A DNA stretch of 53,103 nucleotides, taken from Bacillota bacterium. GTDB taxonomy: Bacteria > Bacillota > Clostridia > Acetivibrionales > DSM-1351. Shown one piece after another: positions 18,251 through 27,270 of this stretch (within the stretch, counting starts at the first letter, position 1; every line of letters starts with the position of its first letter). The stretch covers positions 1 through 53,103 of the forward strand of contig JAEWSZ010000062.1 of assembly GCA_023397905.1 (NCBI GenBank), in the 5' to 3' direction. The translations under genes were made by a program, and so were the position numbers. The notes below the pieces were generated by a model. It worked only from the letters and a program-made list of their open reading frames with translations, was not told the origin of the DNA and did no database searches.

Positions 18251-20394
18251 CCAATTTGCTTTTAAAAAATAACAGAGGTTCCATTACGGTTTTTATGAGC
18301 ATAGTTTTATCGTCGGTTTTTTTGATTACAGGTATTTTTACAGATGCCGCAAGATTGAGGCTGGCCCGGGCTCAGATACAGAGGGCGGGAAAAACGGCGC
18401 TTTTGTCCATGCTGGCGGGCTATAACAACAGCTTGAAGGACCAATACGGGCTTTTCGGAATTTATGCCGACAACGACAGCTTCCGCGATGGATTTGAAGA
18501 ATACTTTTCAAAAAACCTGAACCTGGATAATCAGAATTTTTTATATGACTACGCCGTTGAAAGTGTGGAGCTGGAACAGCCGTACAATCTTGAAAACAGG
18601 GCTGTGTTTGAAAACCAGATCATGGAGTTCATGAAATACCGGGCGCCTTATGAATTTGCTTCAGATTTGATAAAAAAGGTGGAGGGTATAAAAGGCATTT
18701 CCGGAGGGGCAAAGGTTTATTCGAAGAAGCTGGAAACCGACAAAAAAGCAAACAGTATAGGCGAGCTGCAAATGTTTCTGGAGGATAAAACCGGAAAAAT
18801 CAATAAGTTTGACATAACGGCAAAACTGGGTGAATTGAAAAACAAATATTTAGATCAAAATTCCGTTTATGCCCGGTTCAGCCAAAAACTCAATGAACTG
18901 CAAAAGCTTTATTCCGGCGAAAAGGACAGGCTTGCAAAAGATGAACTCATGAGGGAAATAAGCTCGGTTCAGAATGAATTGTCAAATATAGGCAGGACAA
19001 AGGAGAAAATAAAAAATGCCGTCATAGAGAGCATAGACCAGTTTAAATCGCTTAATTCCGAGGCTGTTGAAAGCAGTGAGAGGATAGTAGCTCAGAAGGG
19101 GGAGCTGCTGGAAATAATAGATGAAGAGCTGCTGGATACTTTAATTGATCAGAACGGTATAAAGGAGCTTCAGGAGAGTTATGGGAAGAGCTTGCTGGAT
19201 TTTAGAAATAAAATTGCCCAGGACAACGCCGGCGCGATAATAGATGAATTGGAGAAAAATATAATAAACTGTGAGGACCTCAAAAAACAAATAGAAACCG
19301 GTACTGAAGATTTCCTCGGCTCATTGGACCAGATGTTTCAGACAGGCGGCATCACATACGCCTTTAATAAAGCCGGGCCGTCTGAGTCGGAGGATGAAGA
19401 TAACAGAGGCAAGGCGAAGCAGGCATTACAGACAGCCTTTGATGTAAAAGGCGATTTAAAGGCTATAGAAAGTGAACAGCTGGAACAGCTGCCGTCGCGA
19501 AAAACCCGATATGAGGAGGAAAATACCGGATGGGACGGTGCTGACTTCGGAAACGGTGAAGGCATCTCGTCTCAGCTTGATTACCTGGAGGGAAAAGAAA
19601 GCGGACTGGGGCAAATAGCCTCAAATATCACGGAGCAGCTCTATTTAACTGAATACATCATGGGGATATTTAAACACGGCGTACCGCTTTTAAAGGATGA
19701 GGAGAACAGCCGTGCGTACAACCTCAGGTCCGGGGACAAAACGGAAAGAGATGCATTTTTTACAAATTATGAGGTTGAGTATATTATTAACGGAAACAGA
19801 GATGAAGCGGTCAATGCCAAACTGGTGAAGGCAGAAATTCTTTCAATACGGCTTATCTCAAACATCATGCACATATACGCCGATTCCTCAAAGATGACAA
19901 GAGCAACCGCACTGGCGGCGGCACTGAGTTCGTGGAACGCAGGCCTGTCAACTCCCCTGGTTGAAACAGCAGTTGTGTTCTCATGGGCCATGCTGGAGGC
20001 ATTGTATGATCTGGACAGGCTTGGAGAAGGTGAAAAAATACCGCTATTCAAGACAAAAGAGCAGTGGAAGACTGACCTGTCAGGAGCGGTTGATGAAAAG
20101 AAACTTGAGGCTTCGGATAATGATCCCTTATATCTGAGCTACCAGGATTATTTGAAAATATTTCTTTTATTGACGGACAAAGATAAAAAGCTGGCAAGGG
20201 TCCAGGATCTGGTGCAATTGAACATGGGTTTCTCATGCTCCGGTTTCATGCTGGAGGATTCATGGGTCTTTCTGAAAGCTCAGACTGCAGTGTCCGTCAA
20301 GAATCTGTTTGCGGCCTTTCCCTCGTTTACCGCCGTGACCCGAAGAAATATATCCCGGACATATATAAGTGAAAATGTATTTATAGGCTATTGA
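18247..20394 (+). CDS. DUF5702-type TadG-like protein of the Tad locus
   Basis: 715 residues, starting at the ATG of MTNLLLKNNRG in an ATGA overlap with the TadE gene, with GGAGG just upstream. The NRGSITVFMSIVLSSVFLI segment is a TadE/TadG-like membrane anchor, but Phe replaces Glu at +5, so processing is uncertain. Residues 60-400 form a large external region rich in Lys/Glu helices (probable coiled coils), followed by a conserved C-terminal region. This large DUF5702 protein is a regular member of clostridial Tad loci; its role is unknown, possibly an extracellular scaffold. Confidence 0.78.
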   Translation: MTNLLLKNNRGSITVFMSIVLSSVFLITGIFTDAARLRLARAQIQRAGKTALLSMLAGYNNSLKDQYGLFGIYADNDSFRDGFEEYFSKNLNLDNQNFLYDYAVESVELEQPYNLENRAVFENQIMEFMKYRAPYEFASDLIKKVEGIKGISGGAKVYSKKLETDKKANSIGELQMFLEDKTGKINKFDITAKLGELKNKYLDQNSVYARFSQKLNELQKLYSGEKDRLAKDELMREISSVQNELSNIGRTKEKIKNAVIESIDQFKSLNSEAVESSERIVAQKGELLEIIDEELLDTLIDQNGIKELQESYGKSLLDFRNKIAQDNAGAIIDELEKNIINCEDLKKQIETGTEDFLGSLDQMFQTGGITYAFNKAGPSESEDEDNRGKAKQALQTAFDVKGDLKAIESEQLEQLPSRKTRYEEENTGWDGADFGNGEGISSQLDYLEGKESGLGQIASNITEQLYLTEYIMGIFKHGVPLLKDEENSRAYNLRSGDKTERDAFFTNYEVEYIINGNRDEAVNAKLVKAEILSIRLISNIMHIYADSSKMTRATALAAALSSWNAGLSTPLVETAVVFSWAMLEALYDLDRLGEGEKIPLFKTKEQWKTDLSGAVDEKKLEASDNDPLYLSYQDYLKIFLLLTDKDKKLARVQDLVQLNMGFSCSGFMLEDSWVFLKAQTAVSVKNLFAAFPSFTAVTRRNISRTYISENVFIGY

Positions 20395-20412
20395 AAAGAC
20401 AGGGGGCCGGAT

Positions 20413-21543
20413 TTGGATAATAAAAAAGTTGGCCTGAGGGCGTCAATAACCATAGAAGCGGCAATCTTACTGCCCTTCCTTATAATTGCGATAATGTCCT
20501 TCGTATTCATAATAAAGGCTTATTATACAAGTGAAATCATACAGCAGGCCATTACGGGAGCATGTGAGGAAATGAGCGTATACAGCCTGTTGTATTACGA
20601 AACCGGAGCCGAAGAAATCATAGGAGGAATTGAGAAATTCGGTAATTCTGAAGCTGCCGGAAGGGCAACCGGCGGCAATGAGCTGACCTCATACATACAA
20701 CAGCTGAGTAAGGATGCCACAGATTATGTAAGGGCCAATACAGTCCTGATACCTCTTGCCAAAATACTTGTGGGAAAAAAGCTGGAGGTCAGCTATTATG
20801 ACAGTGTTGATAACAGATTGAAGGGGCTTAACCTGGAGAAAGGTTTCGGCAGTCTTGACTTTTCCGGCAGCAAAATGCTGGAGGACGGTAAAAATATTGA
20901 AATAATTGCAAGATATGAAATGCGGTTCCCATTTCTTTCGGAGCTGCTGCCTGTCATAAAAATAGAACAGAGGGCTTTGGCCTGTGTCTGGGCAGGAGAA
21001 GACGGCATAAACGGAAGTGAAGATACACAGGACCAGGGACAGGGTATCTGGGACATGCCTGATTTAAAACGCGGACGTGAAATCCGGAAACTGCAGGGGG
21101 CAAATCTGCCTTTCAACTTTCCGACTGTAGCGAAATTTCAGAATGGTAGGGTAACCGGCATCAAAAGTCTCAATATGGACGAAGCATATTATCAGAATCC
21201 TAAAAACCTGGAATCAAAGATCATGAGCTATATAAACAAACTGGAGGACTTTGAGGGCGGTATGTCGGGAAGCGTATCCATAGGCGCCAATGAAATATCC
21301 GGAAAGGAGCTGGTTCTTGTAATCCCGGAGACCCAGCTGACCTCCGCCCAGCAGACCACCGTTGATAAATGTGTACAGGCCGCCGGCCGCAAGGGCATAA
21401 TCTTAAAGGTCATCAAAGCATATGGAAGGCAGGGAGGACAAGGCGAACAAAGCGACGGTCCGGACGGCAATGCGGCTGACAAGGTAGACAGCGGGACAAA
21501 CACTGTTTCCCTTGATAAGGAAAAAACAGAAACTCAGGACTGA
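20413..21543 (+). CDS. TadE-like pilus-associated protein
   Basis: 376 residues with a TTG start at 20413; AGGGGG lies a few bases upstream. The ASITIEAAILLPFLIIAIM segment near residue 10 is a TadE prepilin-like motif with Glu at +5 and one membrane helix. The external portion is mixed alpha/beta, with a C-terminal tail rich in Gly, Asp and Thr. It follows the DUF5702 gene closely. Expected to be exported and anchored, and possibly processed by the downstream peptidases. Confidence 0.78.
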   Translation: MDNKKVGLRASITIEAAILLPFLIIAIMSFVFIIKAYYTSEIIQQAITGACEEMSVYSLLYYETGAEEIIGGIEKFGNSEAAGRATGGNELTSYIQQLSKDATDYVRANTVLIPLAKILVGKKLEVSYYDSVDNRLKGLNLEKGFGSLDFSGSKMLEDGKNIEIIARYEMRFPFLSELLPVIKIEQRALACVWAGEDGINGSEDTQDQGQGIWDMPDLKRGREIRKLQGANLPFNFPTVAKFQNGRVTGIKSLNMDEAYYQNPKNLESKIMSYINKLEDFEGGMSGSVSIGANEISGKELVLVIPETQLTSAQQTTVDKCVQAAGRKGIILKVIKAYGRQGGQGEQSDGPDGNAADKVDSGTNTVSLDKEKTETQD

Positions 21544-21573
21544 CAGAGAAATCAAGTGATAGAGGGGTGCAAA

Positions 21574-22020
21574 ATGGGACAGGATGTATCGTCCGCCGCA
21601 ATATTCATATTATTGGCAATCCAACTGGCGGCAGCGGTTTTTGATGTAATATATAGAATAATACCTGTTAGGCTGGTAATAATCTCAGCTGCGGCCGTGG
21701 TGGTTTTATCATTTATATTTTATAAAAGAAATGCCTTAAATGAGCATCTGCTGGGAGGCATAGCCGCACTTGCCGTTATGGCCGCGCTGGTGCTTGTCTC
21801 CAGGAGACAGATAGGCGGAGGAGATCTGGCTTTGATGGCAATAACGGGTTTTTTCGCAGGAAGCGGCAGGTTTTTTGCCATACTGTTTTTATCGGTTCTG
21901 CTTTCAGGCATGTATTCATTAATTCTGATAATCACGGGCAGGGGGACAAAAAAGACGGAGGTGCCGTTTGCCCCGTTCATAATGGCGGCAACGGCAATCG
22001 CGGTAATATGGGTGCGGTGA
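21574..22020 (+). CDS. A24 prepilin peptidase (TadV/CpaA-like), first copy
   Basis: 148 residues, starting at the ATG of MGQDVSSA (AGAGGGG upstream) rather than the in-frame GTG six codons earlier. Polytopic. The second catalytic aspartate lies in RQIGGGDLALMA (GxGD); the first in AVFDVIYRIIPVRL. It cleaves the Flp and TadE leader peptides at the cytoplasmic face of the membrane. The C-terminus has the VPFAPFIMAA motif of the family. Confidence 0.87.
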   Translation: MGQDVSSAAIFILLAIQLAAAVFDVIYRIIPVRLVIISAAAVVVLSFIFYKRNALNEHLLGGIAALAVMAALVLVSRRQIGGGDLALMAITGFFAGSGRFFAILFLSVLLSGMYSLILIITGRGTKKTEVPFAPFIMAATAIAVIWVR

Positions 22021-22135
22021 ATACCCCGTGAATGCTGGGGAGTAATTCTCTCCACATGTCATGCCTGTTTCATCCCGGGCAGCACAGACCGTTTCTAAAT
22101 AAATTTTACAGGAGTGAAAGGCTAACGGTGTCCAA

Positions 22136-23677
22136 ATGGATAAAAATTTTAAAAATAATTTTACGGTTTCATATGAAAATAACTCAACTTCAAACTACCT
22201 GATTCTGAGAACCGGCAGCTGCGGACGCCCGTCGGATTATCAGGCTCAGATGCTGCTGAACAACAAAATCAGCGGCCTTCTGGACTTTAACATAAATTAT
22301 ATGGGAGAGGTCATAAACTGCTTTTATAATATAACTTCAAAATGTACTCTGGGCAGTTTTATGTCCAGGAAGCGTTTTTCCAGAAACGGGTTTTTAATTG
22401 TACTGCTGAACATAATAAATAATATATGCAATCTCAGGAATTATCTTTTATATGAAAATAATGTCCTGCTGGATGAAAGCTTTATATATGTTGAACCTGA
22501 AAAATCAGAAATATATTTTGTATATTTGCCATTTCCCGGCTGTAAAAATGACATTAAGACCTTTTTTACAAAGCTGATAGTGGAGCTGGCGAATTTCTGT
22601 GAAGAGGACAGCGACAATTATATCCAGAAACTTCTGGAGGCTATAAAGGACGAACTTTTCAGTCTCAGCAGCTTTAAGGCTTTAATCGAAAATCTTTTAG
22701 GTGAAGAGATAAAAAACTGCAGTCCGGACAATGGCGTCCAGGCTGTGGAAAAAGGCAGGCCTCAGATTGAAAGGGACCTTGAAGGGAAATTAAAGAATAA
22801 AACAGCACAGGCAAATGGAAATATAAAATTTCCGGAGCTGCCCGTGAACGAAAAAACAAAGAAAGGGGGAGCAGGCTCTTCAAAAAAGGGCGGAATCGAT
22901 TTGCAGAAGCAGGATAAAAATAAAGTCAAATCAGGTCCCAAGGAGGGCGTGAAGGCTATAAGCTTTTATCTATGCCAGCCATTATTGATCATACTGTTCA
23001 TAATGGCGGTAAAGGGCAATCTTGTCAAGGAATCCGATAATCCTAAAATTACATTCATAATTTTACTGCTTATATTAATAGCAGTGGATGTACTTATTTT
23101 CAGATTGGTGAAGGAAAAGTGGGGCACGGCTGAAAAAGACTCTGCAAAGGGGGTGCTGAATTATATATCGGATAGGATGAAAAACTCCCCAAAGCCTGCA
23201 ATACATGAAGAATCCATCAGTAAAAACGTGGCCGCCAATGCGGACATAAAAGAAAAAACAGGACGGCCCGGCTCGGAAAATACATACAGGGGGGAGACTG
23301 AAATTATTAAGAAGGCTGAAATAAAAGCGGCCCCATATTTAAAGGAAAAGGAAGGAGACGCTGTAATAGAGCTGGATAAAAAAAGTTTGCTTATCGGAAG
23401 GATGGAGAGCTTTGTGGACTATGTCATAAGCAACAGCGCAATAGGAAAAATCCACGCGGAGCTTTCAGCCGGGAATGGAGAATTCTATGTCATGGACTGC
23501 AATTCCAAAAATGGCACCTTTATAAATGATGTCAGAATAACTCCGAATACGAAAAGCAGGTTGAACAACGCTGACATTGTCAGATTCGCAAACAAGGAAT
23601 TTGTTTTCTGCTCCGCCGGAGGCCCGGGAAACAATATAGCTTTAAAGGAGATGACATCGGCGGGAGGAACGGTCTGA
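22136..23677 (+). CDS. FHA-domain protein with DUF6382-like N-terminus, Tad-associated
   Basis: 513 residues. Residues 1-190 resemble the DUF6382 domain found before FHA domains in clostridial Tad loci. A lysine-rich linker (200-270) follows, then two membrane helices (about 275-295 and 305-325), a second linker, and a C-terminal FHA domain (about 405-500) with LLIGRMESFVDYVI, IGKIHAEL and SKNGTFINDVRI. FHA domains bind phosphothreonine, which suggests Ser/Thr kinase input to pilus function. No kinase gene is in the window. The ribosome binding site is weak: GGAG is 25 bases upstream. Confidence 0.85.
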   Translation: MDKNFKNNFTVSYENNSTSNYLILRTGSCGRPSDYQAQMLLNNKISGLLDFNINYMGEVINCFYNITSKCTLGSFMSRKRFSRNGFLIVLLNIINNICNLRNYLLYENNVLLDESFIYVEPEKSEIYFVYLPFPGCKNDIKTFFTKLIVELANFCEEDSDNYIQKLLEAIKDELFSLSSFKALIENLLGEEIKNCSPDNGVQAVEKGRPQIERDLEGKLKNKTAQANGNIKFPELPVNEKTKKGGAGSSKKGGIDLQKQDKNKVKSGPKEGVKAISFYLCQPLLIILFIMAVKGNLVKESDNPKITFIILLLILIAVDVLIFRLVKEKWGTAEKDSAKGVLNYISDRMKNSPKPAIHEESISKNVAANADIKEKTGRPGSENTYRGETEIIKKAEIKAAPYLKEKEGDAVIELDKKSLLIGRMESFVDYVISNSAIGKIHAELSAGNGEFYVMDCNSKNGTFINDVRITPNTKSRLNNADIVRFANKEFVFCSAGGPGNNIALKEMTSAGGTV

Positions 23678-24195
23678 TGGAGTCAAATCTGATCAAATAC
23701 GCTATTCTTTTCTGCCTTCTGGCGCTTTCCTTATACACCGACCTGAAGGAATCAAAAATCAGGAATAAGCACATAGCTTTTTTCGCGTTGGCGGGAGTTA
23801 CGTTCAACTTTATTTATTATGGGGTAGAAGGACTGAACATAAGTGCCGGGGGAATTCTTATTCCTGTTATGCTTCTTGGGATTTTCTTCTGCCTGAGGTT
23901 GATAGGAGCAGGGGATATAAAGCTTTTCAGTGCAATAGGAGCGCTTCTGGGATGGAAATGCGGCATTTATATAATGGCATATTCATTTTTGTTTGCCGGC
24001 ATAATTTCATTTGCGGGCCTGCTGAGAAAGAGGGAAATAAGAAGCACATTTTCGGATTTTTATGGAGAGATCAGGCTGTGCATTTATACTAAGAATTTTA
24101 TATGGCTTTCAGGCCGGAATAAAAAACACATCATCAGACTTTCGCCTGCCATTGCCATGGGAGTGTGCTTTCAGCTTCTGACGGGACTGTATTAA
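23677..24195 (+). CDS. A24 prepilin peptidase, second copy
   Basis: 172 residues, its start overlapping the FHA stop by one base (TGATG). Polytopic. The catalytic aspartates lie in LYTDLKESKIRNKH and RLIGAGDIKLFSA, both in canonical context, so it should be active. It differs strongly from the peptidase at 21574-22020, including an extra C-terminal segment with a charged loop. Having two peptidases suggests distinct substrates, for example Flp versus TadE-like proteins. Last gene of the tad operon. Confidence 0.87.
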   Translation: MESNLIKYAILFCLLALSLYTDLKESKIRNKHIAFFALAGVTFNFIYYGVEGLNISAGGILIPVMLLGIFFCLRLIGAGDIKLFSAIGALLGWKCGIYIMAYSFLFAGIISFAGLLRKREIRSTFSDFYGEIRLCIYTKNFIWLSGRNKKHIIRLSPAIAMGVCFQLLTGLY

Positions 24196-24215
24196 CAGAG
24201 CTGCGTTTACATTTT

Positions 24216-24704
24216 TTATAAAGATAAGAGCTTTTCATAATATCTTTTATCTCCTATAGCTATAGAACCCCATTTGGGTATTTTATAACCGCCGATTTGG
24301 TCGTATTGTATGTCGAGTCCCCACAAAACCATATGTTTATTTTTAAATATCCGGAATCCAAATTTGCTTGAAGCTTCTATATCAATCAAATCATAATTAC
24401 ATAGCATATTCAACAAATCATTACCAGGTATTTCCCAGGTATTAATACCGAGGAGCTTTACATATATGGGAGGAGGTGCTGCGGTTTCAATAAACGTGAG
24501 TGTATCATCATATTCATAAGTAAATTGCAGAGAGTTCCTTAAATAGCAATCTGTTTCACTGCTTCTTTGGATAATATCTATCTCTCCAAATTTTTTGGCC
24601 ATTATCTCTTTAACGTCTTCTCTGCTGATACCGAAAGGAATATCTTTAAGACCAAAATTCGGAATCAGTTCAATTTCAATTTTTTGATTGGTTGAATCGG
24701 ACAT
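24216..24704 (-). CDS. Hypothetical cytoplasmic protein, possible orphan immunity-like protein
   Basis: 162 residues, starting at the ATG of MSDSTNQKIEIEL (GGGAGTGAAG upstream); an in-frame GTG lies four codons earlier. No signal peptide or membrane segment. The segment IPFGISREDVKEIM resembles the FGMSREEV motif seen in many small proteins linked to polymorphic toxins, but the family is not recognised and no toxin is adjacent. It is convergent with the tad operon and lies downstream of the patatin gene on the same strand. Confidence 0.65.
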   Translation of the reverse strand: MSDSTNQKIEIELIPNFGLKDIPFGISREDVKEIMAKKFGEIDIIQRSSETDCYLRNSLQFTYEYDDTLTFIETAAPPPIYVKLLGINTWEIPGNDLLNMLCNYDLIDIEASSKFGFRIFKNKHMVLWGLDIQYDQIGGYKIPKWGSIAIGDKRYYEKLLSL

Positions 24705-24784
24705 ATTACACTTCACTCCCTGCTGAATTAAATGCTGTAAAATTTAATACTGCAGCTCGCTCGCAGAATAAATTCAGTTGTAAA

Positions 24785-25651
24785 TTATACCATGACGTTT
24801 TCAGCGTCTCCGCACAGCTCCATTATGGAGTCAAATTTTTCTCTGGCGTCTTCGTATCCGGTTTTGTGCAGCTTTCTGAGGTTTTCTGGATTTTTTTCAA
24901 ACCTTGATACCTCGACGGGGTTTTTAGGTCGGATAATAATTGCCTTACCGGCTTTTTCAAGCTCTTCCGCAAGCCGTATGCTGTCATTGTAGTGTATATG
25001 CCTGTTTTTAATGGTTTCCGCCAGGCGAGGATATTTCCTCAGGGCCAGCTTGCTGACCGGATATAATCTGTTTTTCTGCTTTACATAGCCGTCATGCCGT
25101 GTCAGGACTATTATATGCTTGTCAAAGCCGCTTTCAACGGAATAGTGGACGGGGATGGAATCGGACGGACCGCCGTCCGCAAGATATCTGCCGTTTACTT
25201 CCACTATGGGCGAAACAAGGGGGATGGAGCTGGAAGCCCTCACATATATATCGTCTATGCGCATATCGTTTATTGGAGAATAAAAAGCCTTCCCGGTTTC
25301 ACAGTCGGTGCAGACCGCAGTCAGTCTGCAGTCGGAGTCTCTAAATTTATCATATTCAAAGGGGAGGAGCCTGTTTGGAATATCGTCAAAAAGAAAATCC
25401 ATATTGAATATGGAACCCCTGGTGAAGAAGCCCAGCAGGCTGACATAACGGCTGTCTGAACAAAAGCCCGCATTTATCTCAAGAGACCTTCCTCGCTGGC
25501 CCGATATGTAGGAAACAGAATTGCAGGCGCCGGCCGAAACGCCAATTATATCTTTAAAGACAAGTCCCCTGTCCATAAAATAATCCAGTACCCCGGAGGT
25601 GTACAACCCCCTCATGCCGCCTCCTTCTAAAATCAAGCTCACTTTTGACAT
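24785..25651 (-). CDS. Patatin-like phospholipase
   Basis: 288 residues, starting at the ATG of MSKVSLILEGGGMRG. The patatin catalytic dyad is complete: oxyanion loop EGGGMRGLYTSG, nucleophile elbow GVSAG, and Asp in LADGGPSDSIP. It most resembles the YjjU-type bacterial patatins, which act on lipid acyl esters. Cytoplasmic or membrane-associated; no signal peptide. GGGAGTG lies upstream. An inverted repeat at 25674-25689 may control it. Confidence 0.9.
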   Translation of the reverse strand: MSKVSLILEGGGMRGLYTSGVLDYFMDRGLVFKDIIGVSAGACNSVSYISGQRGRSLEINAGFCSDSRYVSLLGFFTRGSIFNMDFLFDDIPNRLLPFEYDKFRDSDCRLTAVCTDCETGKAFYSPINDMRIDDIYVRASSSIPLVSPIVEVNGRYLADGGPSDSIPVHYSVESGFDKHIIVLTRHDGYVKQKNRLYPVSKLALRKYPRLAETIKNRHIHYNDSIRLAEELEKAGKAIIIRPKNPVEVSRFEKNPENLRKLHKTGYEDAREKFDSIMELCGDAENVMV

Positions 25652-25673
25652 CCTGAAATTACACTCCCTTGAC

Positions 25674-25689
25674 AATCTACACGTAGATT
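25674..25689. promoter_or_regulatory. Short palindrome between divergent patatin and phospholipase C-like genes
   Basis: AATCTAC-AC-GTAGATT is a perfect 7-bp dyad with a 2-base centre, overlapping a TTGACA hexamer (25669-25674) on the plus strand. A suitable -10 is not clear. Candidate operator for one or both divergent genes. Confidence 0.35.
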
Positions 25690-25768
25690 TATAGCTTATT
25701 ACTATATTTCTCACTGAATTATACCTCTTTTTTTAGGTATATTCAACAATGCTTTATTTGGCGTTTTC

Positions 25769-26596
25769 ATGGATAATATATATTGGAACTATTTATTTAT
25801 AAAGCTTTGGACCAATTATGCGCTTACATATTCAGATATATTGGACTGGGGGAAATTTGCAATAATGCCTACAATAGTCGAGTACTCGTACGGAAAACTG
25901 TTTCAATATACTATGAAAGCTATAAATCCCTTTAAAAAGGCTATTATGACAACCGAATGCATTGTGCACAAGGTTATTAATATTCAGGCTTTGGAGATTT
26001 TATACAATGACAATTATTTGGAGCAATACAATTTGTTTTCACAATATCTGACCGAACTCAATCTGGGCGTTGTGTGGGCGGATCAGGATTTCAAAAGCTC
26101 GGGACACTTCTACAATCCTATTAAAGACCGAGGTCTCTATGGAAACACAAATGCCCTTACACTGTCCGTAAATTATTATACCTTTGCACTGAGCTATCTG
26201 AATTCGGGAGATCTGAAAAGAGCCATGTTTTTTCTGGGGGCAGCAGCCCATCTGGTTCAGGACATGACAGTGCCGCAGCATGCAAATATAAAGCTTTTGC
26301 AGGAGCATCACAAGTTTGAGAAGTTTGTGAGGGATACTTTTTACAGAAATCCTGATTACACGGCGGACAATAAAGGCTGTTATCTGGAAAGTATTGAGGA
26401 ATTCATACGGCATAATGCGCTATGTGCCATAAAGTCCAATAAAAGATTGAGCAGCATTGAGGAAGATGAGGAAAGATACTATGCGCAGGCCCAATATTCG
26501 CTTCCGTTAGCCCAGAGAAGCACGGCCGGCCTGTTTTCCATGTTTTATAAGGACTCCCAGGAAAACGAAGAACAGCTATACGGAGAAAATCTATAA
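25769..26596 (+). CDS. Zinc-dependent phospholipase C-like protein without signal peptide
   Basis: 275 residues. The zinc-ligand pattern of the B. cereus PLC/alpha-toxin family is present: CIVHKVINIQ, VWADQDF, SSGHFYNP, AAHLVQDMTVPQHAN and EHHKFEKFVRD. The N-terminal Trp that supplies a zinc ligand in secreted members has no obvious counterpart, and there is no signal peptide; an in-frame stop bars any upstream extension. No clear ribosome binding site precedes 25769. A start at 25865 (MPTIVEYS) has GGGGGA 11 bases upstream and is a real alternative. Either way the protein would be cytoplasmic, unlike its toxin relatives. It ends tail-to-tail with the EamA gene. Confidence 0.8.
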   Translation: MDNIYWNYLFIKLWTNYALTYSDILDWGKFAIMPTIVEYSYGKLFQYTMKAINPFKKAIMTTECIVHKVINIQALEILYNDNYLEQYNLFSQYLTELNLGVVWADQDFKSSGHFYNPIKDRGLYGNTNALTLSVNYYTFALSYLNSGDLKRAMFFLGAAAHLVQDMTVPQHANIKLLQEHHKFEKFVRDTFYRNPDYTADNKGCYLESIEEFIRHNALCAIKSNKRLSSIEEDEERYYAQAQYSLPLAQRSTAGLFSMFYKDSQENEEQLYGENL

Positions 26597-27004
26597 TATC
26601 ATAATAAAAGTCCCTATGGTGATAAATATCCCGCCAAGCACGGTTTTGACGGTCACCGCTTCTTTTAGGATGATGAAAGCCAGGACCATGCTTATTACCA
26701 CACTGAATTTATCCACGGGAACTACCTTTGAAGCCTCTCCGATCTGAAGCGCCCTGTAGTAAAAAAGCCAGGACAGGCCTGTAGCGATACCTGAAAGCAC
26801 AAGGAAAATCCAGCTCTTCATACTGATATTGGGGATTCCATGCTGGGAGCCTGTTATGAATACAAGACCCCATGCCATCAGCAGAACTACCGCGGTCCTT
26901 ATGGCTGTGGCGAGATTTGAATTGATCCCGCTGATCCCTATCTTTGCCAGAATGGATGTCAGCGCGGCAAAAAGCGCCGACAGTAATGCGAAAATAAACC
27001 ACAT
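26591..27004 (-). CDS. EamA/DMT-family half-transporter
   Basis: 137 residues, starting at the ATG of MWFIFALLSALFAAL (AGGGGGG upstream). A single EamA unit with four to five membrane helices, including LSWLFYYRALQIGEASKVVPVDKF in pieces typical of this domain. Half-size proteins must dimerise to form a ten-helix drug/metabolite transporter. Substrate unknown. Its stop codon abuts the stop of the convergent phospholipase C-like gene, a 6-base overlap. Confidence 0.87.
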   Translation of the reverse strand: MWFIFALLSALFAALTSILAKIGISGINSNLATAIRTAVVLLMAWGLVFITGSQHGIPNISMKSWIFLVLSGIATGLSWLFYYRALQIGEASKVVPVDKFSVVISMVLAFIILKEAVTVKTVLGGIFITIGTFIMIL

Positions 27005-27270
27005 ACCCTTGCCCCCCTTAGTTTCCGATGTCAAGCCCGGACACCTCCCATATGTAAAATCCGTCGTATACTCATACCATAAATAATTCCAAACTAATAT
27101 ACTTCTAAAATTAGCATATTATCAGACTTAATTCAATAAAAACAGGTTCAATAAAAAAATGCCTTATATGACAATGCTTCTTTTAAATTTGAAAAAGAAC
27201 AGTTATAATTTTTATATTGTGGAATTTTATAGATTCAGATGGTATTATTTATTCAGAAGGGGACAAGCAC

